Shown: piece after piece, positions 1-6,667 of the stretch
Layout of the letters: each line of letters starts with the position of its first letter
How positions within the stretch are numbered: position 1 is the first letter of the stretch
Assembly: GCF_000720255.1 (NCBI RefSeq)
Contig: NZ_JOJE01000078.1
Location: forward strand, 1-12,031
Direction of reading: 5' to 3'
DNA: 12,031 bases
From: Streptomyces griseus subsp. griseus
Lineage (GTDB): Bacteria > Actinomycetota > Actinomycetes > Streptomycetales > Streptomycetaceae
Made by a program: the position numbers and the translations under genes
Notes under the pieces: model-generated
What the model saw: only the letters and a program-made list of their open reading frames with translations
Databases searched by the model: none
What the model was told of the DNA's origin: nothing

Positions 1-138
1 GCCCTCGAACGCGACATCCGCAGCCGGCTCGCCGACTGGAACGAACACCCCAGGCCGTTCATCTGGACGAAGACCGCCGACGAGATCCTCGACAAAGTAG
101 CCGCCTACTGCCGACGAATCTCCGACTCAGGTCACTAG
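1..138 (+). mobile_element. IS630-family transposase, C-terminal end (partial)
   Basis: This is the last 45 codons of a transposase that starts outside the window. The reading frame ends in a WNEHPRPFIWTKTADEIL-type segment followed by an AAYCRRI stretch, which is the usual C-terminus of the DDE (RNase H-fold) transposases of the IS630 group. The TAG stop at 136-138 lies inside a CTAG, and CTAG/TA is the known target class of IS630 elements. The same sequence returns inverted at the right edge of the window, and both copies lose similarity one base after the CTAG. I infer that the element's terminal repeat is contained in the last codons (CTCCGACTCAGGTCA then CTAG). The upstream part is not visible, so intactness cannot be judged. 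Confidence 0.85.
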
Positions 139-139
139 C
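1..139. repeat. Left arm of long inverted repeat (IS630 copy)
   Basis: Bases 1-139 match the reverse complement of 11893-12031 with two mismatches, at about positions 100 and 117. Both mismatches change an amino acid (Ala/Thr and Arg/Gln). Similarity stops immediately after the C that follows CTAG. Because the window edge cuts both copies, the repeat almost certainly extends outward over the whole insertion sequence. Confidence 0.95.
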
Positions 140-1034
140 GCAGGACGTCGGCCAAGACGACTGCGGTGTCTGCGATCAGTTTGTTCTCCGGTGTGGCGTC
201 CTGGTCGAACTTGCGGGACATGATGGAGAGGATCAGCGGGGTGCCGTCCTGCGTCCAGGCGATACCTGCGTTGTTGTTTGTGGCGTAGGAACCGCCACCT
301 GTTTTGTCCGCGACGGTCCACGAGGACGGCAGACCCGCGCGCAGGCGGGTGTTGCTGGTCTGGTTGTGCAGTAGCCAGTGGGTGAGCAGTGCGCGGTCGG
401 GCCGGGTGAGCGCGTCGCCGAGGACGAGGCGGGCGTAGGTGCGGCCGATCGCGTGCGGGGTGGTGGTGTCCGTGATCCGCCACGGCTCGCCCGAGTTCAG
501 CTCCGTCTCCCACCGGTCCAGCCGGGTCACCGGGTCACCGAGGGAACGGGCGAAAGAGGTGATCGCGGTGGGGCCGCCGAGTTCGCGCAGGAGCAGATTG
601 CCCGCCGTGTTGTCACTGTGGCGGATTGCGGCGTCGCACAGTTCGGCGATCGTCATGCCTGTGGCCAGGTGATTTTTTGTCACGTCCGAGTTGTCGAGCA
701 GGTCGGCCGCGGTGTAGTGGATCCGGCGGGCCAGCACCTCGCCGTCGCGGTCGAGGTCGCGCAGCACCGCCGCGGCGGCGAGCGTCTTGAACAGCGAACA
801 GATCGGGAACAGCGTGTCGGCACGGTGCCGGATCGTTTTCCCAGTACGGACATTGTGGGCGTAGACCCCCAGCCGGGCCCCGTAGTGCTCTTCCAGCGCG
901 CGAAGACGGCCGGTGACACCGTACGTCGCGTGGGCGGGCGCGGTCGTGAGCAGGGCTGTGGCGGTGGCCGTACCGGCGACAAGCAGCGTGCGACGGCTCA
1001 TCGCAGAGGTAAGAGGGCCGCTCGTGCGTAACAT
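135..1034 (-). CDS. Class A beta-lactamase with Tat signal
   Basis: A serine beta-lactamase that hydrolyses the beta-lactam ring outside the membrane. All class A motifs are present: S80-x-x-K83 (CSLFK), S140-D141-N142, the omega-loop Glu176 in RWETELN, and K244-T-G. The length of 299 aa is normal. The N-terminus has a twin-arginine motif (SRRTLL, R14-R15), a hydrophobic run and an AHA cleavage site near residue 36, pointing to Tat export. I start at ATG 1034 because AAGGAG lies six bases upstream; an in-frame TTG and ATG further out would swallow this ribosome site. Cys79 directly precedes the catalytic serine (Ambler 69) and Cys133 sits near Ambler 123, but no Cys is seen at Ambler 238, so the carbapenemase-type 69-238 bridge is absent. 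Its TAG stop overlaps the stop of the facing transposase in one CTAG. No regulator gene is adjacent. Confidence 0.93.
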   Translation of the reverse strand: MLRTSGPLTSAMSRRTLLVAGTATATALLTTAPAHATYGVTGRLRALEEHYGARLGVYAHNVRTGKTIRHRADTLFPICSLFKTLAAAAVLRDLDRDGEVLARRIHYTAADLLDNSDVTKNHLATGMTIAELCDAAIRHSDNTAGNLLLRELGGPTAITSFARSLGDPVTRLDRWETELNSGEPWRITDTTTPHAIGRTYARLVLGDALTRPDRALLTHWLLHNQTSNTRLRAGLPSSWTVADKTGGGSYATNNNAGIAWTQDGTPLILSIMSRKFDQDATPENKLIADTAVVLADVLR

Positions 1035-1038
1035 CGTG

Positions 1039-1046
1039 CACTCCTT
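1039..1046 (-). promoter_or_regulatory. Ribosome binding site of the beta-lactamase
   Basis: On the minus strand AAGGAG lies about six bases before ATG 1034. It decides the start in favour of this ATG over the TTG and ATG codons 15 to 18 bases upstream. Confidence 0.7.
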
Positions 1047-1073
1047 CATCAACGTGCGTCAGCAGTTCCGTCA

Positions 1074-1327
1074 GTGATCGACGCAGCGCCTGGCGCCTTG
1101 GTTGCATCCAGGGGAGGGGCGATCGTGTGGGCGGACGGCGTGCACCTCAAGGTCTGCCTGGGCCAGGCGCACTCCTGCGTCCTGGTGCTGAGGGGGGTGC
1201 GGCCGGACGGCACCGAGGAACTGATCGCACCATCGCGAGGGCCCGCAAGTCCGCCGAGTCCTGGGCCGACGTGCTGCGGGACTGCCGGCGGCGCGGCATG
1301 ATGCGAACTGCTGCAGATGTCTCATGA
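1074..1327 (+). pseudogene. IS256-family transposase remnant, frameshifted
   Basis: One frame reads IVWADGVHLKVCL followed by VLVLRGVRPDGTEELIA, which matches the central part of IS256/Mutator-type transposases around the first catalytic Asp (D in WADGVH). Near 1228 the similarity jumps to another frame, which continues SAESWADVLRDCRRRGM, the normal next segment of the same family. A short indel has therefore broken the gene. Similarity is lost after about position 1300 and nothing upstream of 1074 fits, so both ends are missing. About 80 codons remain of a protein normally near 400. It cannot be functional and marks an older insertion between the beta-lactamase and the DUF1152-type gene. Confidence 0.8.
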
Positions 1328-1464
1328 GCGGGCGCCAGTCAGGGCCAGTACCGCAACAGGCTGACGTTGGACGGTCAAGACCGGGAGGTCTGGACACCGG
1401 TTGCTTCGTGGCTGTGTCGTCGGGGCGGGGAACTCGGGGGCGCCCGGGGCCGGGTTCTCGGACA

Positions 1465-2433
1465 ATGATGGTCATGACCTCCCTTTGTTCCAACCCGCTG
1501 TTCTCCCGGCTCGCCGATGCCGAACGCATCCTCGTCGCGGGCGCGGGTGGTGGCTTCGACATCTACTCCGGGCTGCCGTTGGCTCTTTCCCTCCTGCATC
1601 AGGGGAAGCAAGTGCACCTCGCGAACCTGTCCTTCAGCGCACTCGCCGGTCTCCCGCTCGATGACTGGATCGCCCCGGACCTGGCCGCCGTCACTCCCGA
1701 CTCTGCTGTGCACCAGAGCTACTTCCCGGAGCGGATCCTCGCGCAGTGGCTGAGCCGGCACGGATACCCGTGCACCGTGTACGCCTTTCCCCGGACCGGG
1801 GTACGCCCGTTGCGCGCCGCCTACCAAGCACTGATCGATCTGCACTGCGTCGACGCCGTGGTGCTGGTCGACGGCGGTACGGACATTCTGATGCGTGGTG
1901 ACGAAGCCGGGCTCGGCACTCCAGAGGAAGACCTGACCAGTGTGGCGGCGCTGGCCGCGCTGAACGGCATACCGACCCGGCTCGTCGTGTCGGTCGGCTT
2001 CGGTGTAGACGCTTACCACGGCGTGAACCATGTGCAGGTTCTGGAGAATATCGCCGCGCTGGAGCGCGACGGCGCGTACCTCGGTGCGTTCTCGATACCG
2101 CGCGCCACCCGTGAGGGCGCTCTCTATCTTGACGCGGTGGCACACGCTCAGCACCACACCCCGGAGCACCCCAGCATCGTGAACGGTTCCATCGCGGCAG
2201 CCGTGCGCGGCTCGTTCGGTGACGTACGGTTCACTGACCGCACCCGGGACAGCGAGTTGTTCGTGAACCCGCTGATGTCCCTGTACTTCGCTTTCGACCT
2301 CCCAGGCCTGGCAGCCCGCTGCCTCTACTTGGATCGGATCGAGGACACCCATCTGATGCGCCAAGTCCATTCAAGGATCGCCGAGTTCCGCGAATCCGTA
2401 GTGACTCGCCCGCCCCGCCGCTTCCCGCATTAG
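1465..2433 (+). CDS. DUF1152-type protein of unknown function
   Basis: A 322-residue soluble protein with no signal peptide or membrane segment. It resembles the DUF1152 family, for which I know no established function: a beta strand followed by a glycine-rich turn (ILVAGAGGGFDIYSGLPLA, residues 22-40), and a second acidic glycine motif with VDGGTDILMRGDE at 135-147. The glycine turn recalls nucleotide-binding folds, but that is inference. The open frame extends back to 1324, but that stretch overlaps the insertion-sequence remnant and is low complexity; ATG 1465 (or 1474) places the start just before the conserved part. No convincing Shine-Dalgarno sequence precedes either ATG, so the start is uncertain. 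The gene runs toward the ligase fragment, ending at 2433, and appears to be a single transcription unit. Confidence 0.75.
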   Translation: MMVMTSLCSNPLFSRLADAERILVAGAGGGFDIYSGLPLALSLLHQGKQVHLANLSFSALAGLPLDDWIAPDLAAVTPDSAVHQSYFPERILAQWLSRHGYPCTVYAFPRTGVRPLRAAYQALIDLHCVDAVVLVDGGTDILMRGDEAGLGTPEEDLTSVAALAALNGIPTRLVVSVGFGVDAYHGVNHVQVLENIAALERDGAYLGAFSIPRATREGALYLDAVAHAQHHTPEHPSIVNGSIAAAVRGSFGDVRFTDRTRDSELFVNPLMSLYFAFDLPGLAARCLYLDRIEDTHLMRQVHSRIAEFRESVVTRPPRRFPH

Positions 2434-2505
2434 TCAACGGCTGACCAAATGAAGCCGCGCCGCAGTGCGACACCAGATCGGTGAGACATACCGGCAGGCC
2501 GCACC

Positions 2506-2731
2506 GCCGTCCAGCGCGGTCGTATCCGACAACTGCGCGGCCCCGGCCGCAACCTTCGCGAACGAGGCCGTCATGTGCGCGCCGCGCCCGGAGCGCGGCA
2601 GCACCCGGACGCCCGCGTGCGTGGAGAGCTGGGCACGGCAGCCATCACTTCGGCTCACCTGCCCGCCCCGCGAGCAGCGCGGGGTCGGACCCGGGGGCGG
2701 CGAGCATCGGTTTTGGCGGTGTCCGCGTCAC
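2506..2731 (-). pseudogene. ATP-dependent DNA ligase, broken N-terminal fragment
   Basis: From GTG 2731 the frame reads VTRTPPKPMLAAPGSDPALL and then GEPK, the normal beginning of actinobacterial ATP-dependent DNA ligases (LigC/LigD ligase-domain type). The adenylation motif KxDG should follow, but the sequence AAGTGATGGC reads Lys-stop. Deleting two bases of an expected AAGTGGGATGGC explains this exactly: in the next frame the text continues DGCRAQLSTHAG, then MTASFAKVAAGAAQLSD and TALDG, all in the order expected for a ligase. After ALDG (about 2506) similarity ends, so more than two thirds of the gene is gone. The catalytic lysine codon is the last one before the stop. A GGAAGG sits a suitable distance before the GTG. 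It can be read together with the Ku remnant at 6668-7507. Confidence 0.72.
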
Positions 2732-3006
2732 AGCCCATGCCTTCCACCCAGTCCGCCCGTCGGCAAACCGAGTGCGCGTGGCCCCCGGCTGCCGACCCGA
2801 CCATGGCAGGCAGCGCACTGCAACACCTCGCCGGGGGCTGTGTGCTGAGCTCCTGTCGCAGGTCCAGGCAGCGCAGCCGGACCCTGGGCTGGCGCGGATC
2901 CTGTCTCGTACGGTTGGATGTCGCGGTCGCCCACCGTCCGCGACGGATCTCACCGGACCCGGCGGTGCCGCCGGTCGGCCGGGAGATCTGAAACCAATAC
3001 CAAGAA
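2732..3006. other. Intergenic stretch without a recognised gene
   Basis: No frame here gives a recognisable protein. It holds a 7-base inverted repeat (GTCGCGG at 2920-2926 with CCGCGAC at 2938-2944) and the hairpin described at 2959-2974. It would contain the 5' region of the broken ligase and the 3' region of the desaturase operon. Confidence 0.5.
2959..2974 (-). terminator. Candidate terminator of the desaturase operon
   Basis: CCGGCGG-TG-CCGCCGG forms a perfect 7-base stem 33 bases beyond the desaturase stop. There is no T-run, as is common in high-GC actinomycetes, so this is a structural guess only. Confidence 0.4.
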
Positions 3007-4125
3007 TCAGGCGGCGACGAGCTCCTGCTCGCGGTCCGGCGTTTTGACCTCGGGCTTCTTGTTCGGCAGCGAGAGCCGGAAGACCTTGCGCCACGCGGAG
3101 AACACCTGCTGGGGGAGTGGCCCGGTGACGTACTCCAGCTCGTACTTTTCGAACAGTGCGCGCACCTTCACCGCGACCTCGGCGTACCGGTTGCTCGGCA
3201 GGTCCGGGAACAGGTGGTGCTCGATCTGGTGCGACAGGTTGCCGGTCATGAAGTGCATGGCCCTGCTGCCGCTGATGTTCGCCGAGCCCATCATCTGGCG
3301 CAGGTACCACTGGCCGCGCGTCTCGCCCTTGATCGACCGGCGCTCGAAGACCTGCACGCCCTCGGGGAAGTGCCCGCACATGATCACCGAGTGGGACCAG
3401 ATGTTGCGGACCAGGTTCGCGGTGAACGTGGCGGCGAGCGTGGGCAGGAACGACGGGCCCGACAGCAGCGGGTGGATCACGTAGTCCTTGAGCACCTGCT
3501 TGCGGATCTTGCGGCCCACGGCCTTGGCCCGCGCGCGGAACTCCGGGTTCTTGCGGCGGCGCTTGTGCAGGTTCTTGCCGAGCTCCAGGTCGTAGGCGGC
3601 GATGCCGTACTCGAAGAAGCAGGCGTTGAGGAAGTTCCACAGCGGCTGGCCGAGGTGGAACGGGTGCCACTTCTGGTCCTCGTCGACGCGCATGATGCCG
3701 TAGCCGAGGTCGTTGTCCTTGCCGATCACGTTGGTGTAGGTGTGGTGCAGCTCGTTGTGCGAGTGCTTCCACTGGTCGGCCGGCGAGACGTGATCCCATT
3801 CCCAGGTGGTGGAGTGGATCTTCGGGTCCCGCATCCAGTCCCACTGGCCGTGCAGGATGTTGTGGCCGATCTCCATGTTGTCCATGATCTTCGCCACGGA
3901 CAGACCGGCGGTGCCGATCAGCCACGCGGGCGGGAAGAGCGAGAACAGCAGCACGCCCCGGCTGACCAGCTCGAGCGTGCGCTGCGCCGAGATGACCTTG
4001 CGGATGTAGGCGGCGTCCTTCTCGCCGCGGCCGGCGATCACCTCGTCGCGGATCGCGTCCAGCTCGCGGCCGAGCTCCTCGATCTGCTGCGCGCTCAGGT
4101 GGGCGGTGGGGTCGATGGCGGTCAA
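3007..4125 (-). CDS. Membrane fatty acid (acyl-CoA/acyl-lipid) desaturase
   Basis: An integral membrane di-iron desaturase of 372 aa that introduces a double bond into acyl chains using O2 and electrons from a partner reductase. Three histidine boxes are clear: HNILHG (88-93), HSHNELHH (121-128) and HQIEHH (299-304); further His residues at 245 and 252 fit the metal-binding pattern. Hydrophobic stretches at about 57-80 and 220-250 fit membrane passages. I start at TTG 4125: TAGGAG lies just upstream and the conserved region begins with TAIDPTAHL, whereas the longer open frame is only an out-of-frame extension across the reductase gene. The upstream reductase stops at 4133, seven bases before this start, and its TAG is part of the ribosome site, indicating translational coupling. 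The pairing resembles the mycobacterial DesA3 and Rv3230c system. Regiospecificity cannot be read from sequence. Confidence 0.92.
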   Translation of the reverse strand: MTAIDPTAHLSAQQIEELGRELDAIRDEVIAGRGEKDAAYIRKVISAQRTLELVSRGVLLFSLFPPAWLIGTAGLSVAKIMDNMEIGHNILHGQWDWMRDPKIHSTTWEWDHVSPADQWKHSHNELHHTYTNVIGKDNDLGYGIMRVDEDQKWHPFHLGQPLWNFLNACFFEYGIAAYDLELGKNLHKRRRKNPEFRARAKAVGRKIRKQVLKDYVIHPLLSGPSFLPTLAATFTANLVRNIWSHSVIMCGHFPEGVQVFERRSIKGETRGQWYLRQMMGSANISGSRAMHFMTGNLSHQIEHHLFPDLPSNRYAEVAVKVRALFEKYELEYVTGPLPQQVFSAWRKVFRLSLPNKKPEVKTPDREQELVAA

Positions 4126-4137
4126 GATGCTCCTACC
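4126..4137 (-). promoter_or_regulatory. Ribosome site overlapping the reductase stop codon
   Basis: On the minus strand the reductase stop and the desaturase Shine-Dalgarno share the string TAGGAG, followed by CATC and TTG. This supports the unusual TTG start and coupled translation of the two genes. Confidence 0.6.
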
Positions 4138-5194
4138 GTTCGATGTCGCAGGGGCCCGCCGCGGCGGACACGCAGGTCTGGATGAGGACGCCCGGCTCGG
4201 CCTCGGTGATCTCGCCGGTGCGCAGGTCGCGGACGGCGCCCGCCTTGAGCGGCGTGACGCAGCCGAAGCAGATGCCCATGCGGCACCCGGACGGCATGAG
4301 CACGCCGGCCTGCTCGCCGATGTCCAGCAACGGCGTGGCGCCGTCCGCGTCGACGGTCGTGCCGGTGGTGCTGAACGTGACCTCGCCACCGCCACCGTCA
4401 CCGGCGACGACAATGCTGGGGCGGAAGCGTTCGGTGTGCAGGCGCTCTGGGATGCCGTGCCCGGCCCAGTGCTTTTCGGCGGCGTCGAGCAAGCCCGCGG
4501 GCCCGCAAGCCCAGGTCTCGCGCTCGGCCCAGTCGGGCACGAGTTCGTCGAGACGGGCGATGTCGAGCATGCCGTCTGTGGCGGTGTGCACCTCGGTGAG
4601 CCGCAGCTTCTTGTCCGCGACCAGGTCGTGCAGATCGTTGCGGAAGATCACGTCGTGCGGCTGTGGCGCGCAGTGGACCATGACGACGTCGTCGAGCTCG
4701 ATGTCGCGCAGCATGCCCATCACAGGCGTGATGCCGCTGCCGGCCGTCAGGTAGAGCACCTTGGCGGGTTTGGCCTGCGGCAGCACGAAGTCACCGGTCG
4801 CCTGGTCGAGCTGGATCAGCGTGCCCGGTTTCACCTTGCGGACCAGGTGGTTGCTGACCTTGCCGTCCGGGATCGCCTTCACGGTGATCGTGACGCGGCC
4901 GTCCTGGCGGTTCGTCGGCGAGGTGATGGAGTAGGCACGCCACAGGCGCACCCCGTCGACATCGACCCCGATCCGCACGTACTGACCGGCCGAGTGGCCG
5001 CGCCAGCCCCGTCCCGGCCTGATCACGATGGTCGCGGCGTCACCCGTCTCGGGGTGCACGGCCTCGATGCGCCCGCGCAGGTCAGCGCCCGCGCGCAGCG
5101 GGCTGACCAGGTCGAGGTAGTCCGACGGCAGCAGCGGCGTCGTGACCATCTCCAGCAGTTTCCACGCCCTGCTGCGGAGGGCTGCACTCGTCAT
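4133..5194 (-). CDS. Ferredoxin reductase, FAD/NAD(P) plus 2Fe-2S (desaturase partner)
   Basis: A 353-residue electron-transfer flavoprotein that moves electrons from NAD(P)H through FAD to a 2Fe-2S centre. Domain order: FAD-binding barrel with R86-A-Y-S (about 40-140), NAD(P)-binding domain with GSGITP (152-157) and CGPAG (230-234), then a C-terminal plant-type ferredoxin domain with cysteines 304, 309, 312 and 341 (C-x4-C-x2-C spacing). All expected ligands are present, so it should be functional. The start at ATG 5194 has GGAG only two bases ahead, which is tight; the next Met is at residue 16 and would still leave the domains intact. The open frame extends much further upstream but that part is antisense to the regulator. 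It is the first gene of the operon with the desaturase, which it most likely supplies with electrons. Confidence 0.93.
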   Translation of the reverse strand: MTSAALRSRAWKLLEMVTTPLLPSDYLDLVSPLRAGADLRGRIEAVHPETGDAATIVIRPGRGWRGHSAGQYVRIGVDVDGVRLWRAYSITSPTNRQDGRVTITVKAIPDGKVSNHLVRKVKPGTLIQLDQATGDFVLPQAKPAKVLYLTAGSGITPVMGMLRDIELDDVVMVHCAPQPHDVIFRNDLHDLVADKKLRLTEVHTATDGMLDIARLDELVPDWAERETWACGPAGLLDAAEKHWAGHGIPERLHTERFRPSIVVAGDGGGGEVTFSTTGTTVDADGATPLLDIGEQAGVLMPSGCRMGICFGCVTPLKAGAVRDLRTGEITEAEPGVLIQTCVSAAAGPCDIER

Positions 5195-5225
5195 GACTCC
5201 AGCTTGCTGCGCCTCAAGGAGTAAA

Positions 5226-5241
5226 GTCCTGACCGCAGGAC
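5226..5241. promoter_or_regulatory. Candidate operator, GTCCTG-N4-CAGGAC
   Basis: A perfect 6-base inverted repeat with a 4-base spacer, centred in the divergent promoter gap. Its position between a regulator gene and the operon it faces makes it the best candidate binding site for the PucR-type regulator or another dimeric factor. The function is inferred. Confidence 0.5.
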
Positions 5242-5262
5242 GTAAATCTGGTCGGCTGAATT

Positions 5263-5275
5263 GTTCGCAGGGAAC
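5263..5275. promoter_or_regulatory. Second palindrome, GTTC-N5-GAAC, near the regulator start
   Basis: A perfect 4-base inverted repeat that overlaps the AGGGA ribosome site of the regulator. It could serve autoregulation, but so short a repeat may be chance. Confidence 0.3.
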
Positions 5276-5281
5276 AAAAAC

Positions 5282-6421
5282 GTGAACCATGCAATCCAGA
5301 GGGCCAGCGAACTGGCCCTGAATGAGACGACGGTCACGGCGCTTCGGGCCGCGCTGAAGTCCACCGCCGACGAGGTCGTCCAAGCGATCATCGACGAGGT
5401 CCCTACCTACGCAGGCGCCCTTTCGGGCCGCATGGGCGGCACCATCCGCCGAGCCGTCCGCACCGCCCTGGGGCACTACCTGGACCTCGCGAGCGGGAAC
5501 GCCACGGGCGGCGACGCCGGTGACGCAGCCTACGAGCTGGGCCGCGGCGAGGTGCGCGACGGGCGGTCGATGGACGCCCTGCTCAGCGCCTACCGCGTCG
5601 GCGCCCGCGTGGCCTGGCGATGCCTGGCAGCGGGTGCCGTACCCGCAGGTCTGCCCGCCGCCGAGGTCGCCAAGTTCGCCGAGCTGACCTTCGCCTACAT
5701 CGACGAGCTCTCCGCCGCGAGCGCCGCGGGCCACGCCGACGAACTGGCCGCCCGGGGCCGGGCCCACGAGCGCCACCTGGAACACCTGGCCCGCGACCTC
5801 CTCGCCGGCGCGAGCCCCAACGTGCTGCTGGCCTCTGCTCAACGGGCCGGGTGGCAGCCTCCGGTTTCGCTGACCGCGGTCCTGCTGCCCGCCGCCCAGG
5901 CCCGGCCTGCCTACCGCGTGCTCGACCCGAGCACCCTCGTCCTCGACGACCTGCCGGACGCCACAGGTGTGCTGCTCGTCCCCGATGCCGACCGATCACA
6001 TCTCCTGCGGCAGCTGACCGACCGCACTGCCGTGGTCGGCCCGGCCCGGCCATGGACTGATGCGTCCGCCTCGTACGCACGAGCCGTACGCGCGCGATCC
6101 CTCTCCTCTGATATTCGCGACACCGATGAACACCTGCCCGAGCTGGTGCTGAGCGCCGACGGGGACGCGTTCGCAGACCTGCGTGCACGAGCCCTCGCAC
6201 CGTTGCGGACCTTGCCTGTCGCGACCGCACAGCGGCTGGAGGAGACGTTGCGGGCGTGGCTTCTGCACCAGGGCAGGCGGGAGGAGGTGGCGGCGGCGCT
6301 GTTCGTCCATCCCCAGACAGTCCGGTACCGGATGTCGCAGCTACGGGAACTGTTTCCGGATCTCGCATCGCCACACCGGGTCCTTGAACTGACGCTGGCA
6401 GTCGGTCTCCGGAGCAGCTGA
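5282..6421 (+). CDS. PucR/CdaR-type transcriptional regulator
   Basis: A 379-residue cytoplasmic regulator. The C-terminus (about 318-375) is the PucR-type helix-turn-helix: an RLEETLRAWL helix, the GRREEVAAAL segment, then FVHPQTVRYRMSQLRELF (341-358). The N-terminal part (about 25-180) is alpha-helical with the SAYRVGARVAWR motif seen in regulators of this type, and the middle resembles a GGDEF-like fold without catalytic motif. I choose GTG 5282, with AGGGA eight bases ahead; TTG 5261 is an in-frame alternative seven codons upstream. Divergence from the reductase-desaturase operon across 87 bases suggests it controls that operon, perhaps in response to a lipid or redox signal. The effector is unknown. 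No frame damage is seen. Confidence 0.85.
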   Translation: MNHAIQRASELALNETTVTALRAALKSTADEVVQAIIDEVPTYAGALSGRMGGTIRRAVRTALGHYLDLASGNATGGDAGDAAYELGRGEVRDGRSMDALLSAYRVGARVAWRCLAAGAVPAGLPAAEVAKFAELTFAYIDELSAASAAGHADELAARGRAHERHLEHLARDLLAGASPNVLLASAQRAGWQPPVSLTAVLLPAAQARPAYRVLDPSTLVLDDLPDATGVLLVPDADRSHLLRQLTDRTAVVGPARPWTDASASYARAVRARSLSSDIRDTDEHLPELVLSADGDAFADLRARALAPLRTLPVATAQRLEETLRAWLLHQGRREEVAAALFVHPQTVRYRMSQLRELFPDLASPHRVLELTLAVGLRSS

Positions 6422-6667
6422 CGCGTACTTCGACCGCCCACGGCCACGTCGCGAGCGGTCCAGGAATCGTGCCCGGTTCCCGGTGCCCTCAGCTGGCTCA
6501 TGCGGCCCGGGGAAGAGCGGCATGAGCCAGCTGAGACCGGGGTCGATGTGAAGACCGGACAAGACCTCGCAAAGCCCGCCGGAGGCGCTGTCGCTGAGAA
6601 GCACGGTGGCGGATACGGCCCGACTGGATCCGGTGGACGATGCGCACCGGCCCGCTCGCCGACGCGC
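6422..6667. other. Gap between regulator and Ku chimera
   Basis: Apart from the hairpin, I recognise no gene. A plus-strand frame from 6640 ([19 protein letters not shown]) looks protein-like and runs under the frameshifted tail of the Ku ORF, but I cannot place it in a family. Confidence 0.4.
6488..6535. terminator. Strong 16-base hairpin after the regulator
   Basis: CTCAGCTGGCTCATGC (6488-6503) and its exact reverse complement (6520-6535) flank a 16-base loop. It begins 66 bases after the regulator stop. A perfect 16-base stem without a T-run fits a factor-independent terminator of the type accepted in Streptomyces; it could also be a mobile-element end or a protein-binding site. Confidence 0.55.

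Larger units (their letters stand above)
5195..5281. promoter_or_regulatory. Divergent promoter region, reductase-desaturase operon and regulator
   Basis: This 87-base gap must hold the promoters of both divergent units. It contains two palindromes, annotated separately, and two copies of GTAAA (5221-5225 and 5242-5246) that flank the larger one. I cannot assign clear -35/-10 hexamers. Confidence 0.55.

Noticed and set aside
1324..1464. 47-residue N-terminal extension of the DUF1152-type protein
   Set aside because: It begins inside the IS256-type remnant, is low complexity, and precedes two ATG codons that fit the conserved domain start better.
1375..2370. 331-codon minus-strand open frame opposite the DUF1152-type gene
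   Set aside because: It has no family motif and mirrors a plus-strand gene with recognisable motifs; long antisense frames are expected at this GC content.
2434..3047. Plus-strand open frames over the ligase fragment
   Set aside because: No motif in them; the minus strand gives ordered ligase segments across one frameshift.
3214..5224. Long plus-strand open frames opposite the desaturase and reductase
   Set aside because: They are low-complexity Val/Ala/Asp/Arg text with no motif, while the minus strand encodes the full histidine boxes and 2Fe-2S cysteines.
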